Shown: positions 18,860 to 28,143, counted from the first letter of the stretch. The stretch is DNA of 64,000 bases from Pseudomonadota bacterium (GCA_023423065.1 JAFAGC010000003.1:15470-79469), one strand, 5' to 3'. Notes: generated by a model from the letters alone, not told the origin. A program made the numbers and translations.

Positions 18860-19915
18860 CTACTTCGCGCGCCGCGCCTTCGCAGGCTTCTTCTTCGCAA
18901 CCGACTTCTTCCTGGCAGGCGCCGCCTTCTTCTTCGGCGCGGCCTTCTTCTTCGGAGCGGCTTTCTTCGCTCCCTTCTTCGCCGTCCGCTGCTCGATGAT
19001 CAGCACGTTCGGGCCGGCCGGTTTCTTCACCGGCTTCGCGCGGCGCTTAGCAAGCATTTCCGCCATCGCCGAGCCGAGATCCGCCGGCGATTTCACCGTG
19101 CGGGCGCCCGCTCTCTCCAGCGCGCGGTACTTGTCCGCCGCCGTGCCCTTGCCACCCGCGATGACCGCGCCGGCGTGACCCATACGCTTGCCCGGGGGCG
19201 CCGTGACGCCCGCGATGTACGCGACCACCGGCTTGGTGACGTACTTGCGGATGAACTCCGCCGCGGCTTCCTCGTCGGTGCCGCCGATCTCGCCGACCAT
19301 GATGATGCCTTCGGTCTGCGGATCGCGCTCGAACAGCTCCAGCACGTCGATGAAGTTCATGCCGCGCACCGGATCGCCGCCGATGCCGACGCAGGTGCTC
19401 TGGCCGAGGCCTTTGTTCGTGGTCTGGAACACGGCCTCGTAGGTGAGCGTGCCCGAGCGCGACACGATGCCGACGCGGCCCTTCTTGTGGATGAAGCCCG
19501 GCATGATGCCGATCTTGCATTCGCCCGGCGTGATGATGCCCGGGCAGTTGGGCCCGATGAGCCGTGTGCCCGATCCGGCGAGCGACGCCTTCACGCGCAC
19601 CATGTCGTTGATCGGGATGCCCTCGGTGATGCAGACGACGAGTTCGATGCCGGCGTCCGCCGCTTCCAGGATGGCGTCCGCCGCGAACGGCGCGGGCACG
19701 TAGATGACGCTCGCGGTCGCGCCGGTGTCCTTCACGGCATCGGCGACGGTGTCGAACACCGGCAGGTTGAGATGTTTCTCACCGCCGCGGCCGGGCGTGA
19801 CGCCGCCGACCATCTTCGTGCCGTACTTGATGCTCTGTTCGCTGTGGAACGTGCCCTGCTGGCCGGTGAAGCCCTGGCAGATCACGCGCGTGTTCTTGTT
19901 GACGAGAATGCTCAT
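18860..19915 (-). CDS. sucD: Succinyl-CoA ligase alpha subunit with a histone-H1-like C-terminal tail
   Basis: 351 residues against about 290 usual for SucD. Residues 1 to about 293 are a complete alpha subunit: MSILVNKNTRVICQGFTGQQG, the CoA-binding Rossmann part, GPNCPGIITPGECKIGIMPG, and the phospho-His loop GHAGAVIAGG (about residues 246-255). About 58 extra residues follow, the last 38 almost only Lys, Ala, Pro and Arg (AKKAAPKKKAAPKKK and similar). With SucC it interconverts succinyl-CoA and succinate in the TCA cycle. The tail is basic like histone H1 or AlgP-type proteins; its role is unknown. It begins 9 nt after the sucC stop. Confidence 0.95.
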   Translation of the reverse strand: MSILVNKNTRVICQGFTGQQGTFHSEQSIKYGTKMVGGVTPGRGGEKHLNLPVFDTVADAVKDTGATASVIYVPAPFAADAILEAADAGIELVVCITEGIPINDMVRVKASLAGSGTRLIGPNCPGIITPGECKIGIMPGFIHKKGRVGIVSRSGTLTYEAVFQTTNKGLGQSTCVGIGGDPVRGMNFIDVLELFERDPQTEGIIMVGEIGGTDEEAAAEFIRKYVTKPVVAYIAGVTAPPGKRMGHAGAVIAGGKGTAADKYRALERAGARTVKSPADLGSAMAEMLAKRRAKPVKKPAGPNVLIIEQRTAKKGAKKAAPKKKAAPKKKAAPARKKSVAKKKPAKARRAK

Positions 19916-19924
19916 GACTGTGTC

Positions 19925-21094
19925 TTACTTTCCGTTGGCGGCAAGCGAAACGGCCTTCTTCGCCGCGTCGGTGAGATCGGTGGCCGGCGTGATCGCGAGC
20001 GCGCTGTGCGCGAGCATCTCGCGTGCCTGATCCGCGTTCGTTCCTTCGAGGCGCACCACCACGGGCACGCCCACGCCCACCTGCTTGACCGCGATCATCA
20101 CGCCCTCGGCGATCAGGTCGCAGCGCACGATTCCGCCGAAGATGTTGACGAGGATCGCGCGCACCTTCTTGTTCGACAGAATCAGCTTGAACGCCTCGGT
20201 CACGCGCTCGGCCGTGGCGCCACCGCCGACGTCGAGGAAGTTCGCGGGATTTCCGCCGTGCAGCTTGATCAGGTCCATGGTCGCCATCGCGAGACCGGCG
20301 CCGTTCACCATGCAGGCGATGTCGCCGTCGAGCGAGACGTAGTTGAGATCGTGCTCGGAGGCCTCGCGCTCGATCGGATCTTCCTGCGAGGGGTCGCGAT
20401 ACTCACCGAGCTTCTTCTGGCGGAACATCGCGTTCGCGTCGATGTTGATCTTCGCATCGAGCGCGACGAGGTCGCCGGACTTCGTGACGATCAGCGGATT
20501 CACTTCGAGCAACGCCGCATCACGCTCCAGATAGATCCGGTACAGCGCCATCAGGATCTTCTGGAACTGACCGACCTGCGGACCCTTGAAGCCGAGTCCG
20601 AATGCAAGCTTTCGGCACTGGTAAGGCTGCAGTCCCGCCGCGGGATCGATGTCCACGCGCAGGATTTTCTCCGGCTCGTGTTCGGCGACTTCCTCGATGT
20701 CCATGCCGCCCGCGGACGAGGCGATGACCGCGACCCGGCCGCGCTCGCGATTCAGAGTCAGCGAAAGATAGATTTCGCGATCGATCTCAGAGCCCGACTC
20801 CACGTAGACCGTCTCGATGGGCAGGCCTTCGGGGCCGGTTTGCTTCGTGACCAGCCGCTGGCCGAGCATGTCCGCCGTCGCGCTGCGCACGGTATCGAGG
20901 TCGCGGGCGAGTTTCACGCCGCCGGCCTTGCCGCGGCCGCCCGCATGCACCTGCGCCTTGACCACCCAGAGGCTGCCGCCTAACGACTGGGCCGCGGCCA
21001 CCGCTTCATCGGCGCTGCGCGCCGCCTTGCCCGCCGGAACGGGAATGCCGAATTCGCGAAAGACTTCTTTCGACTGGTACTCGTGGAGATTCAT
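19925..21094 (-). CDS. sucC: Succinyl-CoA ligase (ADP-forming) beta subunit
   Basis: 389 residues starting MNLHEYQSKEVFREFGIPVPAG, the standard SucC N-terminus; E. coli SucC has 388. The ATP-grasp domain includes WVVKAQVHAGGRGKAGGVKLA and the C-terminal CoA-ligase domain has FLDVGGGATAERV and VNIFGGIVRCDLIAEG. It forms the alpha2beta2 or alpha-beta TCA-cycle enzyme with SucD. The start is taken at the conserved MNLHEYQ; upstream in-frame sequence is not protein-like. It is divergent from pilS (about 105 nt apart), an order also seen in Xanthomonas. Confidence 0.96.
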   Translation of the reverse strand: MNLHEYQSKEVFREFGIPVPAGKAARSADEAVAAAQSLGGSLWVVKAQVHAGGRGKAGGVKLARDLDTVRSATADMLGQRLVTKQTGPEGLPIETVYVESGSEIDREIYLSLTLNRERGRVAVIASSAGGMDIEEVAEHEPEKILRVDIDPAAGLQPYQCRKLAFGLGFKGPQVGQFQKILMALYRIYLERDAALLEVNPLIVTKSGDLVALDAKINIDANAMFRQKKLGEYRDPSQEDPIEREASEHDLNYVSLDGDIACMVNGAGLAMATMDLIKLHGGNPANFLDVGGGATAERVTEAFKLILSNKKVRAILVNIFGGIVRCDLIAEGVMIAVKQVGVGVPVVVRLEGTNADQAREMLAHSALAITPATDLTDAAKKAVSLAANGK

Positions 21095-21199
21095 CAGACC
21101 CCTGGTGAGGATTCGCTGCCTGAAAAGAGGGGCGGTATTCTGCCAGTTCCGTGGCTTTTCGTGCGCATTCGCCTGCGCTGCTGCTACAGTCACTCCCCG

Positions 21200-22822
21200 A
21201 TGACGCTCGTCGCTACTGCGCCCTACGCCCCGACCGATCTCGCCTGGCGCGTCATTGGGCTGGTCAACCTCTATCGACTGCTGATCCCGCCGGCGCTCTG
21301 GCTGCTTTTCTGGTATTTCGAGACCTCGACGCCGATCGGCTCCGCGCACCCGCACCTCTTCCTCTGGACCTGCCTGGTGTACTTCGCGGCCGGAGTCGCG
21401 ATCGTCATCGGCGGCCGGCGCCTGCTGCCCAATCTGCGTGCAACGACCTTCGTCCACGCGATGGTCGACGCGGTGGCGATAAGTCTCATCATGTTCGCGA
21501 GCGGCGGCGTCGCCAGCGGCCTGGGCATCCTGCTCGTGGTGCCGGTGGGCGCGATGGCCCTGCTCGCCGACAATCGCGACGCCTTTCTTCTCGCGGCGCT
21601 GGCCACCATGGCCTTGTTCGCCCAGCAGATCGCGGGGCACTACCTCGGGACGGCTTCCGCGGATGCCTATCCGACCACCGGGATCATCGGCGGCATCGTG
21701 TTCCTGGTCGCGCTGCTCGCCTGGCCGCTGGCGACCCGGTTGCGCGACACCGAGGCGACCGTGCGCCGCCAGCAGGTGGACCTCGCCAACCTGGCGCAGC
21801 TTTCCCAGTACATCGTGCAGCACCTGCGCGAGAGCATCGTGGTGGTCGACCACGAAAACCGCATCCGCCTGATCAACGAATCCGCCGCGCAGTTGCTCGG
21901 CGACAGCCGCGCGTTCCCGGGCGCGCTGCTCGGCGAAGCCTCTCCGCAGCTCCTCTATCTACTGGAGACCTGGCGGCAGCGTCCGCCCGCGGCCACGACG
22001 CCCACGCAGACCTTCATCTCGGACGACGGCGGCCACGTGATCCAGCCGCATTTCGCCTCGCTCGGCGGCAGCGATCCCGCGCCGGTGATCGTGTTCCTCG
22101 AGGACACGGAGTTGCTGGCGGCCAAGATCCAGCAGTCGAAGCTCGCCGGGCTCGGACGACTTTCGGCCAGCATCGCGCACGAAATCCGCAACCCGGTGGG
22201 CGCGATGAGCCACGCCGCGCAGCTGCTGGCCGAGTCGCCTTCGCTCTCGGACGAGGACAAGCGGCTCACGGAAATCGTGCGCACGAACGGCGACCGCGTG
22301 CGGCAGATCATCGAAAACGTGATGTCGATGGCGCGGCGCGAGAATTCGCGGCCCGAGCGCGTCATCCTTGGCACCTGGCTCACGGGCTTCCGGGACGAGT
22401 TCTGCGCCACGATGCAGATCGAACCCGCCCGGTTCGCGATCTCCTCGCTGCTCGGCGACGTGGAAATCCAGGTCGATCCTTCGCAGCTGCGCCAGATCGT
22501 CTGGAACCTGTGCGAGAACGCGGTCAAATACGGCGCGAGCAAGGAAGGCGGCGACGCCATCGAGTTGCGGGTCGGCCGCCTCGCGTCCACCGCGCGGCCC
22601 TTCCTCGAAGTCGCGGACCGCGGCCCGGGCATCGCGCCGCAGCACCGCGACCGGATCTTCGAACCGTTCTTCACCGGCAGCGATCGTGGCACGGGCCTCG
22701 GCTTGTTCCTGGCGCGGGAGCTCGCCCAGACGAACGGCGCTACGCTTCTATACGAGCCGCGCACCAGCGGCGGCAGCCTGTTCCGCATCGTGTTCCGCGA
22801 TCCCGAACGCTGGGTGGCGTAA
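21200..22822 (+). CDS. pilS: Sensor histidine kinase PilS
   Basis: 540 residues from ATG 21200. Six hydrophobic segments occupy about residues 20-190, then a PAS-like region (QHLRESIVVVDHENRIRLINESA), the dimerisation/phosphoacceptor domain with SIAHEIRNPVGAMSHAAQLL (His about residue 327), and an HATPase domain with N-box NLCENAVKYG and GTGLGLFLARELA. Family and neighbours (pilR, pilA) identify it as the kinase controlling pilin transcription in response to pilin level in the membrane. pilR follows 21 nt downstream. Confidence 0.93.
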   Translation: MTLVATAPYAPTDLAWRVIGLVNLYRLLIPPALWLLFWYFETSTPIGSAHPHLFLWTCLVYFAAGVAIVIGGRRLLPNLRATTFVHAMVDAVAISLIMFASGGVASGLGILLVVPVGAMALLADNRDAFLLAALATMALFAQQIAGHYLGTASADAYPTTGIIGGIVFLVALLAWPLATRLRDTEATVRRQQVDLANLAQLSQYIVQHLRESIVVVDHENRIRLINESAAQLLGDSRAFPGALLGEASPQLLYLLETWRQRPPAATTPTQTFISDDGGHVIQPHFASLGGSDPAPVIVFLEDTELLAAKIQQSKLAGLGRLSASIAHEIRNPVGAMSHAAQLLAESPSLSDEDKRLTEIVRTNGDRVRQIIENVMSMARRENSRPERVILGTWLTGFRDEFCATMQIEPARFAISSLLGDVEIQVDPSQLRQIVWNLCENAVKYGASKEGGDAIELRVGRLASTARPFLEVADRGPGIAPQHRDRIFEPFFTGSDRGTGLGLFLARELAQTNGATLLYEPRTSGGSLFRIVFRDPERWVA

Positions 22823-22843
22823 CCTCTCGATCGGGGAAGTTTC

Positions 22844-24235
22844 ATGGCGCCGCCGCTCGTACTCGTTGTCGATGATGAACCGGATCTCGTCGAGCTCGTC
22901 ACGCTCACGCTCCGTCGCATGGATCTCGCGACGCAATCCGCGGGAGACGTAGGTACCGCCAAGAAGCTGCTCAAGTCCCAGCGCTTCGACCTGTGCCTCA
23001 CCGACATGCGATTGCCGGACGGCGACGGACTCGACCTGCTCGAGTGGATGACCGTGCATTGTCCGGGCGTGCCGTGCGCCGTGATCACCGCGCACGGCAA
23101 CGTCGAATCCGCGGTGCGTGCGCTCAAGCTCGGCGCCTTCGATTTCGTGTCGAAGCCGCTCGACCTCGGTGTCCTGAGGCGCATCGTTTCGACGGCACTC
23201 AAGCTCTCGCACTCCCCCGACGCCGGCGTTTCCACGCGCACCGGCACGCAGCTCATCGGCAGCGGACCCTCGATGGACCGGTTGCGCGAAATGATTCTGC
23301 GCGTGGCGCGCAGCCAGGCGCCCGTGCACATCTCGGGCGAATCGGGCACCGGCAAGGAACTGGTCGCACGCATGATTCATGGTTCGGGTCCGCGCGCGGA
23401 AGGGCCGTTCGTGCCGGTCAACTGCGGCGCGATTCCGTCCGAGCTCATGGAAAGCGAGCTTTTCGGTCACAAGCGCGGCAGCTTCACGGGCGCGGTGACC
23501 GACAAGATCGGTCTCATTCCTTCGGCCGAAGGCGGCACGTTGTTCCTCGACGAGGTCGCGGATCTGCCACTGCACATGCAGGTCAAGCTGCTGCGCGTGA
23601 TCCAGGAAAAGACGGTCCGGCCCATCGGCGAACAGCGCGAATCGCCCATCGACGTGCGCATCCTGTCGGCCACGCACAAGAACCTCGCCGATCTCGTGGC
23701 GCAATCGAAATTCCGCGAGGATCTCTACTACCGCATCAACGTCATCGAGCTGCGGGTGCCGCCGCTGCGCGAACGCGCCGAGGACATTCCCGACCTGGCC
23801 GACACGATCGTGCGCCGGCTCTCGCGCCGGCTCGGCATCGAGGCGCCGACGATCACACCCGCCGCGCTCGAAGTCCTCAGGAATTTTCCGTTTCCGGGCA
23901 ACGTGCGCGAGCTCGAGAACGTGCTCGAACGCGCGCTCGCGCTCTGCAACGAGGGACGCATCGACGTCGCGGATCTGCAGTTGCGAGCCGTGCCGCGCCC
24001 CGAAAACGCCCTGCCCCCGTCCCCCGAGTCGATCGCGCAGATGCGGGGCCAGCAACCCGCGCCAGAGGCGCCCGCCGCGACGCCCGCCCTCGGCGATCAG
24101 CTCGAGGACGTGGAGCGCGCCGCCATCATCAAGGCCCTCGAGGCAGCCCGTTACAACAAGACAGCGGCAGCCAAGGCGCTCGGCATGACGTTCCGCGCGC
24201 TGCGGTACCGCATCAAGAAGCTCGGAATCGAGTGA
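22844..24235 (+). CDS. pilR: Sigma-54-dependent response regulator PilR
   Basis: 463 residues: receiver domain with acidic DDEPD and phospho-acceptor Asp in CLTDMRLPDGDG (about residue 53), an AAA+ domain with Walker A GESGTGKE (about 165), the sigma-54 contact loop GSFTGA (canonical GAFTGA, one substitution), and LFLDEVADLP. A Pro/Ala-rich linker leads to a Fis-type helix-turn-helix (TAAAKALGMTFRALRYRIKKLGIE). It activates pilA from a -24/-12 promoter, and such a promoter lies 141 nt downstream. Ser in place of Ala in the loop is seen in some functional activators. Confidence 0.94.
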   Translation: MAPPLVLVVDDEPDLVELVTLTLRRMDLATQSAGDVGTAKKLLKSQRFDLCLTDMRLPDGDGLDLLEWMTVHCPGVPCAVITAHGNVESAVRALKLGAFDFVSKPLDLGVLRRIVSTALKLSHSPDAGVSTRTGTQLIGSGPSMDRLREMILRVARSQAPVHISGESGTGKELVARMIHGSGPRAEGPFVPVNCGAIPSELMESELFGHKRGSFTGAVTDKIGLIPSAEGGTLFLDEVADLPLHMQVKLLRVIQEKTVRPIGEQRESPIDVRILSATHKNLADLVAQSKFREDLYYRINVIELRVPPLRERAEDIPDLADTIVRRLSRRLGIEAPTITPAALEVLRNFPFPGNVRELENVLERALALCNEGRIDVADLQLRAVPRPENALPPSPESIAQMRGQQPAPEAPAATPALGDQLEDVERAAIIKALEAARYNKTAAAKALGMTFRALRYRIKKLGIE

Positions 24236-24264
24236 CACAAAGTGACGCGCTACGTCACTTTGTG
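24236..24264. promoter_or_regulatory. Perfect 12-bp inverted repeat upstream of pilA (PilR site or terminator)
   Basis: CACAAAGTGACG (24236-24247), loop CGCTA, then CGTCACTTTGTG (24253-24264). It begins right after the pilR stop and lies about 112 bp upstream of the pilA -24 element, a usual distance for an activator site. Related TGACG and ACGTCA pieces follow within 50 bp. There is no T-tract, so an upstream activating sequence is preferred over a terminator. Confidence 0.5.
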
Positions 24265-24375
24265 ACGTGGCTTGGTCGGCGACGTGCGATTCATGCGACA
24301 GGACTACGTCAAATCGGCGTGATCGCGACAAATATCTGCCTGCAAATCAGCCGGTTGGATTGCTAGCGTCGCCAA

Positions 24376-24391
24376 TGGCACACACCTTGCT
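24376..24391 (+). promoter_or_regulatory. Sigma-54 (-24/-12) promoter of pilA
   Basis: TGGCAC-N5-TTGCT matches the RpoN consensus TGGCAC-N5-TTGCW, with GG and GC 12 bp apart. The predicted transcription start is near 24403, leaving a leader of about 73 nt before the pilA ATG. It agrees with PilR being the activator encoded just upstream. Confidence 0.85.
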
Positions 24392-24475
24392 CTTTCCTTG
24401 GCAACTGGCGCCCCGGCGCCCAGTGCGCCGAACAGTTTTTGGTCTCAGAAACGTTTCTATCTAGGAGTTCACTCA

Positions 24476-24904
24476 ATGAATAAGATTCAGAAGGGCTTCA
24501 CGCTCATCGAACTGATGATCGTCGTCGCCATCATCGGCATCCTGGCCGCGATCGCCATCCCGGCGTACTCGGACTACACCAAGCGCGCGAAGGTTACGGA
24601 ACTCGTGACCGCCGGCTCGGCCTGCAAGGCCTCGGTGTCGGAGTACTTCCAGGCGGAACAGGCTTTCCCGGCGGACATCGGTGACGCCGGCTGCTCGAAC
24701 ACCCCGACGGACAAGATCACTTCGCTCGCCTTGACGGCCAACACCGGCGTGATCACGGTCACGGCGAACGCCACCGGGGCCGGCGTCGCGGGCACGTACG
24801 TACTGACGCCGTCCGAGACGACTGCGAACAGCGGCGTGCTCGAATGGGACTGCACCGCTTCGACCATCGATGACAAGTACCTGCCGGCGAACTGCCGCAA
24901 CTAA
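24476..24904 (+). CDS. pilA: Type IV major pilin PilA
   Basis: 142 residues. A short leader MNKIQKG precedes FTLIELMIVVAIIGILAAIAIPAY, the class IVa prepilin processing site and hydrophobic assembly helix; the mature protein starts with N-methyl-Phe. The globular part contains cysteines in GSACKASV, GDAGCSN, EWDCTAS and ANCRN; the last pair probably closes the C-terminal D-region loop. AGGAG lies 8 nt before the ATG. It is transcribed from the sigma-54 promoter and ends before a strong terminator, so it forms its own unit between pilR and pilB. Confidence 0.95.
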   Translation: MNKIQKGFTLIELMIVVAIIGILAAIAIPAYSDYTKRAKVTELVTAGSACKASVSEYFQAEQAFPADIGDAGCSNTPTDKITSLALTANTGVITVTANATGAGVAGTYVLTPSETTANSGVLEWDCTASTIDDKYLPANCRN

Positions 24905-24938
24905 GGCTTTCAATGCCTGAAGGCTCGCAAGAGCCGCC

Positions 24939-24970
24939 GAAAGCCCCTCTCGCGAGGGGCTTTCGCTTTT
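24939..24970 (+). terminator. Rho-independent terminator after pilA
   Basis: GAAAGCCCCTC, loop TCGC, GAGGGGCTTTC forms an 11-bp stem (24939-24964) followed by GCTTTT. Located 35 nt after the pilA stop, it would separate abundant pilA mRNA from pilB. Confidence 0.85.
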
Positions 24971-25108
24971 GGGGCTTCTTCTTTTGGGAGAGGGGTCACG
25001 CGAGCCTTCGGTCGCCTATGCGACCATTGGAGCGAGATTTAACAATTGCCTGCCTGCGGTCCCTGAGTAGACTAGGCCGCAGCGGGTTGGGTCGCTCGCT
25101 GTAACCAC

Positions 25109-26854
25109 ATGAACGACAACGCATCTTTAGCTCTCGGTCAACGCTCGGGGCTCGGCGGTCTGCCGCAGCGCCTCGTGCAGGATGGCGTCGTCGAAGAATC
25201 GGCGATGCTCACCGCGCTGCAGTCTGCGAAAGACCGCAAGTCGAGCTTCGTCACGCAGCTGATCTCCGCGGGGGCCGCGAAGGCGCGCGACATCGCGATC
25301 GCGGCGTCCACCGAATTCGGCGTGCCGCTGTACGACCTCGACTCCCACCAGGTCGACCTCGACGTCGTCAAGCTGGTGCAGGACAAACTCCTCCAGAAGC
25401 ACCGGTGCCTGCCGCTGTATCGCCGCGGCAAGCGCCTGTTCCTCGGCGTCGCGGACCCCACCAACCTTCACGCCATCGACGAGATCAAATTCCAGACCGG
25501 CCTCGGCATCGAAGCCATCGTCGTCGAAGACGACAAGCTGCAGAAGGCCATCGACAAGGCATCTGAGCAGGCGGAAGCGGCCATGCCGAATCTCGCCGAC
25601 GACGAGACTGGCTTCGACCTCGAGAACCTCGATGTCACCGGTGGCGACGACGATGCCGAAGGCGCGGGAGTCTCGCGCGACGACGTCGAAGACGCGCCGA
25701 TCGTGCGTTTCGTCAACAAACTACTGCTCGACGCGATCCGCCGCGGCGCCTCGGACATCCATTTCGAACCCTACGAAAAGATGTACCGCATCCGCCTGCG
25801 CATCGACGGCATCCTGAAGGAAGTCGCGCAGCCGCCGGTGCAGCTCGCCATGAAGCTCTCGGCGCGCCTCAAGGTCATGTCGCGCCTCGACATCGCCGAA
25901 CGCCGCGTGCCTCAGGACGGCCGCATCAAGATGAAGCTGTCGAAGACTCGCGCGATCGACTTCCGCGTGAGCACCTGCCCGACGCTGTTCGGCGAGAAAA
26001 TCGTCTGCCGTATTCTCGATCCGTCCTCGGCGATGCTCGGCATCGACTCGCTGGGTTACGAGCCCTTCCAGCGCGAGCTGTATCTCAAGAACCTCGCGAA
26101 GCCGCAGGGCATGATCCTCGTGACCGGACCCACAGGCTCCGGCAAGACCGTGTCGCTGTACACGGGCCTGAACATCCTCAACCGCGAAGACACCAACATC
26201 TCCACCGCGGAAGACCCCGCGGAAATCAACCTGCCCGGCGTCAACCAGGTGAACGTGAACCCGAAGGTCGGTCTCACGTTCGCCGCGGCGCTGCGCGCCT
26301 TCCTGCGCCAGGATCCGGACGTGGTGATGGTCGGCGAAATCCGCGACCTCGAGACGGCGGAAATCGCCATCAAGGCGGCGCAGACCGGTCACCTGGTGCT
26401 CTCGACGCTGCACACCAACGACGCGCCGCAGACGATGACGCGTCTCGTCGACATGGGCGTCAAGCCCTACGCGATCGCCACCTCGGTGAGCCTCATCATC
26501 GCGCAACGTCTCGCGCGCCGCCTGTGCTCGCAGTGTAAGGTGCCGGTCGACATCCCGGCCGAAGCACTGCTCAAGGAAGGTTTCTCGGAGGCCGACGTCA
26601 AGGCCGGCATCAAGATCTACGGTGCGAAGGGCTGCTCGAATTGCAGCGACGGCTACAAGGGCCGTTGCGGCATTTACCAGGTCATGCCCGTTACCGAGGC
26701 CATCGGCCGCATCATCATGGAAGGCGGCAATGCGATTGACATTGCCGATCAGGCTGCCAAGGAGGGAGTCTGGGATCTGCGTCGTGCAGGACTCGAGAAG
26801 GTCAAGCAGGGATTGACCAGCCTCGAGGAAGTCAACAGCGTCACCATCGAGTAA
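25109..26854 (+). CDS. pilB: Type IV pilus extension ATPase PilB
   Basis: 581 residues. The N-terminal MshEN/T2SSE-N region (about residues 1-160) is followed by the secretion ATPase with Walker A GPTGSGKT (about residue 340), Asp box TAEDPAEI, Walker B DPDVVMVGEIRD and His box GHLVLSTLHTND. A zinc-binding tetracysteine module (LCSQCK and CSNCSDGYKGRCG) lies near the C-terminus. A cytoplasmic hexamer powers pilin polymerisation together with PilC. It ends 20 nt before pilC. An acidic insert (about residues 155-190) is rich in Asp and Glu. Confidence 0.95.
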   Translation: MNDNASLALGQRSGLGGLPQRLVQDGVVEESAMLTALQSAKDRKSSFVTQLISAGAAKARDIAIAASTEFGVPLYDLDSHQVDLDVVKLVQDKLLQKHRCLPLYRRGKRLFLGVADPTNLHAIDEIKFQTGLGIEAIVVEDDKLQKAIDKASEQAEAAMPNLADDETGFDLENLDVTGGDDDAEGAGVSRDDVEDAPIVRFVNKLLLDAIRRGASDIHFEPYEKMYRIRLRIDGILKEVAQPPVQLAMKLSARLKVMSRLDIAERRVPQDGRIKMKLSKTRAIDFRVSTCPTLFGEKIVCRILDPSSAMLGIDSLGYEPFQRELYLKNLAKPQGMILVTGPTGSGKTVSLYTGLNILNREDTNISTAEDPAEINLPGVNQVNVNPKVGLTFAAALRAFLRQDPDVVMVGEIRDLETAEIAIKAAQTGHLVLSTLHTNDAPQTMTRLVDMGVKPYAIATSVSLIIAQRLARRLCSQCKVPVDIPAEALLKEGFSEADVKAGIKIYGAKGCSNCSDGYKGRCGIYQVMPVTEAIGRIIMEGGNAIDIADQAAKEGVWDLRRAGLEKVKQGLTSLEEVNSVTIE

Positions 26855-26874
26855 GCGTCGTCTAAAGGACCAGC

Positions 26875-28113
26875 ATGGCAACCGCAGTAGCAACCACCGG
26901 CGGCAAGACAATCAAGCGCGACATCCCCTTCTCCTGGACCGGAATGGACAAGAAGGGAAATCGGGTCTCGGGCAAGTCGCTCGCGCCCGATGAGAACACG
27001 TTGCGCTCGGATCTGCGCCGCCAGGGCATCGCGGTCAACCGCATCAAGAAGCAGGCGCAGGCTTTCAAGTCCGGCGGCAAGGTCGAGCCGAGCGACATCG
27101 CGGTGTTCAGCCGCCAGCTCGCGACGATGCTCGCCGCGGGTATTCCGCTCGTCCAGTCCTTCGACATCGTCGGCAACGGCAACGAAAAACCCGCGATGCA
27201 GAAGCTCATCCTCGACATCAAGGCGGACGTCGAAGGCGGCACGTCGCTGCACGAGGCGCTGGCCAAACATCCGCTGTATTTCGATGACCTCTACGTGAAC
27301 CTCGTCGAAGCGGGCGAACAGGCCGGTGCGCTCGAAAACCTGCTCGACAAGATCGCGACGTACAAGGAAAAGACCGAAGCCCTCAAGAAAAAGGTCAAGA
27401 AGGCGCTCTTCTATCCCGCGGCCGTCATGGTCGTGGCCGTCATCGTCACGGTCATCCTGCTGCTGTTCGTGATTCCGCAGTTCGAGGCGATGTTCAAGGA
27501 TTTCGGCGCCGACCTGCCGGCCTTCACGCAGATGGTCATCGACTTGTCCGCCTGGCTGCAAAGCAGTTGGCACATCTTCTTCGGGACGATCGGCGCCGCC
27601 ATCTACACGTTCGTCTATTTCAAGAAGCGCTCGCGTGCGATGCGCGAATATCTCGACCGCATGTCGCTGAAGCTGCCGATCATCGGCCCGATCCTGTACA
27701 AGTCCGCGATCGCGCGTTTCTCGCGTACGTTGGCGACGATGTTCGCCGCCGGCGTGCCCCTGGTCGAAGCTCTCGAGTCCGTCGCCGGCGCAACCGGCAA
27801 CATCGTGTTCGAGACCGCGGTGCTCAAGATGCGCGACGAAGTCGCCACCGGCCAGCGCCTGCAGCGCGCGATGGAAAACACCGGCCTGTTCCCGAACATG
27901 GTCATCCAGATGATCGCGGTCGGTGAGGAAGCCGGCGCGCTCGACACCATGTCAGGCAAGGTCGCGACGTTCTATGAAGCGGAAGTCGACAACGCGGTGG
28001 ACAGCATGTCGTCGCTGCTCGAGCCGCTCATCATGGCGATCCTGGGCGTGCTCGTCGGTGGCCTGGTCATCGCGATGTACCTCCCGATCTTCAAGCTGGG
28101 CTCCGTGGTCTGA
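26875..28113 (+). CDS. pilC: Type IV pilus inner-membrane platform protein PilC
   Basis: 412 residues with two T2SSF domains, each having the FSRQLATMLAAGIPL / FSRTLATMFAAGVPL pattern, and three main membrane segments (AVMVVAVIVTVILLLFVIPQF; IFFGTIGAAIYTFVYF; IMAILGVLVGGLVIAMYLPIF). An AAGGA ribosome site lies 5 nt upstream. PilC couples PilB to pilin assembly in the inner membrane. The N-terminal 40 residues (PFSWTGMDKKGNRVSGKS) match the family. A hairpin separates it from pilD. Confidence 0.95.
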   Translation: MATAVATTGGKTIKRDIPFSWTGMDKKGNRVSGKSLAPDENTLRSDLRRQGIAVNRIKKQAQAFKSGGKVEPSDIAVFSRQLATMLAAGIPLVQSFDIVGNGNEKPAMQKLILDIKADVEGGTSLHEALAKHPLYFDDLYVNLVEAGEQAGALENLLDKIATYKEKTEALKKKVKKALFYPAAVMVVAVIVTVILLLFVIPQFEAMFKDFGADLPAFTQMVIDLSAWLQSSWHIFFGTIGAAIYTFVYFKKRSRAMREYLDRMSLKLPIIGPILYKSAIARFSRTLATMFAAGVPLVEALESVAGATGNIVFETAVLKMRDEVATGQRLQRAMENTGLFPNMVIQMIAVGEEAGALDTMSGKVATFYEAEVDNAVDSMSSLLEPLIMAILGVLVGGLVIAMYLPIFKLGSVV

Positions 28114-28143
28114 TCCACACCGCCTCGTAACGGAAAAGCAATC

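Noticed and set aside
18686..20983. A 765-residue open frame opposite nadE and sucDC
   Set aside because: It is antisense to three certain genes, its product is an Arg/His/Asp-rich composition typical of high-GC mirror frames, and no family is recognisable.
22844..24235. PilR loss of sigma-54 contact because the loop is GSFTGA
   Set aside because: The substitution is conservative, other catalytic motifs are intact, and a good sigma-54 promoter sits next door.
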